Shown: one piece after another, positions 5,493 to 6,601 of the stretch | Layout of the letters: each line of letters starts with the position of its first letter | Position numbering within the stretch: position 1 is the first letter of the stretch | Origin: Eubacterium sp. UBA3782 | GTDB lineage: Bacteria; Bacillota; Clostridia; Lachnospirales; Lachnospiraceae | Reading direction: 5' to 3' | Assembly: GCA_002368795.1 (NCBI GenBank) | Contig: DFFG01000060.1 | Location: 1 to 6,601, forward strand | Length of the DNA stretch: 6,601 nt | The notes under the pieces: model-generated | Databases searched by the model: none | Told to the model about the DNA's origin: nothing | What the model saw: only the letters and a program-made list of their open reading frames with translations | Made by a program: the position numbers and the translations under genes

Positions 5493-5529
5493 AAAGCAGT
5501 AAAAGCAGTAAAGAGCAGTAAAGGTAGTA
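5493..5529 (+). repeat. Short degenerate tandem repeat before the oxidoreductase gene
   Basis: Four units run head to tail: AAAGCAGTA (5493-5501), AAAGCAGTA (5502-5510), AAGAGCAGTA (5511-5520) and AAGGTAGTA (5521-5529). They fill the gap between the small acidic gene and the GTG of the next gene. The last unit supplies the only Shine-Dalgarno-like AAAGG, 10 nt from the start. Confidence 0.75.
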
Positions 5530-5534
5530 AAAAA

Positions 5535-6452
5535 GTGAAATATTGTATTATCGGTGCTGGCGGCACCGGCGGAAGTATCGGCGCATACATGACAGAGGCG
5601 GGAAAGGATGTTGTCCTGATCGCCAGAGGTGAACATCTGCAGCAGATGCAGAAAAATGGTCTCAGACTGGAGCTGACGACAGATGAGCAGGATCGGAATA
5701 TTCCGGTAAAGGCCTGCGACATGGAACACTATGATGAGCAGCCGGATGTGATCTTTGTCTGTGTTAAGGGATATTCGCTGGAGAGTACGATTCCGTTTAT
5801 TCGCCGGGTGGCAAAGCCGGAGACTGTCGTCATTCCGATCCTGAACATCTATGGGACCGGAGGAAAGATGCAGGAGGAGCTACCGGAACTTCTGGTGACA
5901 GACGGCTGCATTTATGTGGCGGCAGAGATCAGAAAACCTGGTGTTATCCTAAAGAAGGGTGACATTCTCCGCGTGGTTTACGGTCCCCGCACGAAGGCGG
6001 AATACCGGCCGGTGCTCGAGGAGGTGCGGAAAGACCTCTGTGAGAGCCGGATCGAGGGCATTCTCTCCGACAACATTCAGAGAGATGCGCTGGCGAAATT
6101 TGCCTATGTATCTCCGGCAGCGGCCTGTGGACTGTATTATGATGCCTGTGCGGACCGTATGCAGGAGAACGGAGAGGTTCGGGATACCTTTGCCCTGCTG
6201 ATCCACGAGATCGATCGTCTGGCCTATGCCATGGGCATTCGCTTCACTTACGATCTTGTTCAGACCAACCTGGATATTCTGGATCATCTGTCCGGAGCGG
6301 CATCCACCTCCATGCAGAGGGATATCTGGGCAGGTAAAGATTCCGAAATCGATGGCCTGATCTACGAGGTCGTCCGCATGGGTGACCGGTATCAGGTTTC
6401 CATGCCGACTTATCGTAAGATCGCAGAAGCTGTCCGGGCAAGAGGACTTTGA
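5535..6452 (+). CDS. Ketopantoate reductase (ApbA/PanE) family oxidoreductase
   Basis: A 305-aa cytosolic NAD(P)H-dependent 2-oxoacid reductase family member. An N-terminal Rossmann domain carries GAGGTG at 7-12 (MKYCIIGAGGTGGSIGAYM) and VVLIARGEHLQQM. The C-terminal helical ApbA domain shows the pattern TSMQRDIWAGKDSEIDGL. Compared with E. coli PanE, the catalytic lysine (K188), N104, S259 and E271 are kept at the right spacing. The two asparagines four and eight residues after the lysine are V192 and A196 here, so activity on ketopantoate is uncertain and no gene symbol is assigned. The start is GTG, fixed by the family N-terminus; the ribosome binding site is poor (AAAGG at 5520-5524). The frame is open back to the stop codon of the upstream gene. 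No other pantothenate genes are in the window. Confidence 0.88.
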   Translation: MKYCIIGAGGTGGSIGAYMTEAGKDVVLIARGEHLQQMQKNGLRLELTTDEQDRNIPVKACDMEHYDEQPDVIFVCVKGYSLESTIPFIRRVAKPETVVIPILNIYGTGGKMQEELPELLVTDGCIYVAAEIRKPGVILKKGDILRVVYGPRTKAEYRPVLEEVRKDLCESRIEGILSDNIQRDALAKFAYVSPAAACGLYYDACADRMQENGEVRDTFALLIHEIDRLAYAMGIRFTYDLVQTNLDILDHLSGAASTSMQRDIWAGKDSEIDGLIYEVVRMGDRYQVSMPTYRKIAEAVRARGL

Positions 6453-6475
6453 GAGAATAACACAAAGAAGCAGAT

Positions 6476-6521
6476 AAGAGCCTGCGGAGCGCGCCTAAAG
6501 GCAGCTTCCGCAGGCTCTTTT
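6476..6521 (+). terminator. Strong intrinsic terminator after the oxidoreductase gene
   Basis: AAGAGCCTGCGGA (6476-6488) pairs perfectly with TCCGCAGGCTCTT (6507-6519) and runs into TTTT (6518-6521). The inner part can pair further through GCC (6493-6495) and GGC (6500-6502) around TAAA. It begins 23 nt after the stop codon and closes the phosphatase/small protein/oxidoreductase group. Confidence 0.92.
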
Positions 6522-6601
6522 AGCGTGGTGTGTCCAAAAAGGTGGAGGTGCACGTACCGCGAGGCCCAAGCAGCAGGGAACGCACGCGTTTCTCGCGCTG
6601 A

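Noticed and set aside
4632..5729. Long minus-strand open frame (365 codons), with a second one at 5009-5722
   Set aside because: It is antisense to the phosphatase, the acidic protein and the start of the oxidoreductase, all of which have clear family motifs and ribosome binding sites. The antisense products look like no known family.
6522..6601. GC-rich tail with CGCGAG/CTCGCG and a GTGCAC palindrome
   Set aside because: The repeats are short and the stretch is cut by the window edge; no gene or RNA can be supported.

Overview
The window looks like chromosomal DNA of a low-to-mid GC Gram-positive anaerobe, most likely a Clostridia/Lachnospiraceae-type Firmicute. The signs are strong AGGAGG-type ribosome binding sites, A-tract terminators, a Tn916-type recombination module, and protein sequences that read like gut Clostridia homologues. 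The species cannot be named from the sequence.

Left part (1-1430): the 3' portion of an ABC-2-type transporter permease, whose N-terminus lies upstream of the window. A 240-bp gene-free stretch follows. It contains several inverted repeats, two of them interleaved in a pseudoknot-like order, and ends in the terminator of the next gene on the minus strand.

Centre (1431-4574): the regulatory and recombination end of an integrative element. A leftward XRE repressor gene faces a rightward operon encoding a ParB-like DNA-binding protein, a Tn916-type excisionase (64 aa) and a Tn916-type tyrosine integrase (403 aa). The divergent promoter region carries four copies of an 18-bp imperfect palindrome (half-site CAGTTCA). 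One copy covers the repressor's ribosome binding site and one fills the -35/-10 spacer of the rightward promoter, so both autoregulation and repression of the xis-int operon are likely. The ParB-like gene is split into two frames exactly at A_AAA_AAC, a canonical -1 slippery heptamer. It is either a programmed frameshift gene or a gene broken by a one-base loss in an A-run. The last 40 bp of the integrase gene contain four TACGCC/GGCGTA hexamers, which may be recombinase binding sites near the element's end. No conjugation, replication or ParA genes are in the window, and the left end of the element was not found.

Right part (4575-6601): probable host chromosome. It holds a low-molecular-weight protein tyrosine phosphatase, a small acidic protein of unknown function, and a ketopantoate-reductase-family oxidoreductase, all on the plus strand and ending at a strong intrinsic terminator. 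The oxidoreductase starts with GTG behind a degenerate 9-10-bp tandem repeat. It keeps the PanE lysine, serine and glutamate but lacks two asparagines expected in true PanE.
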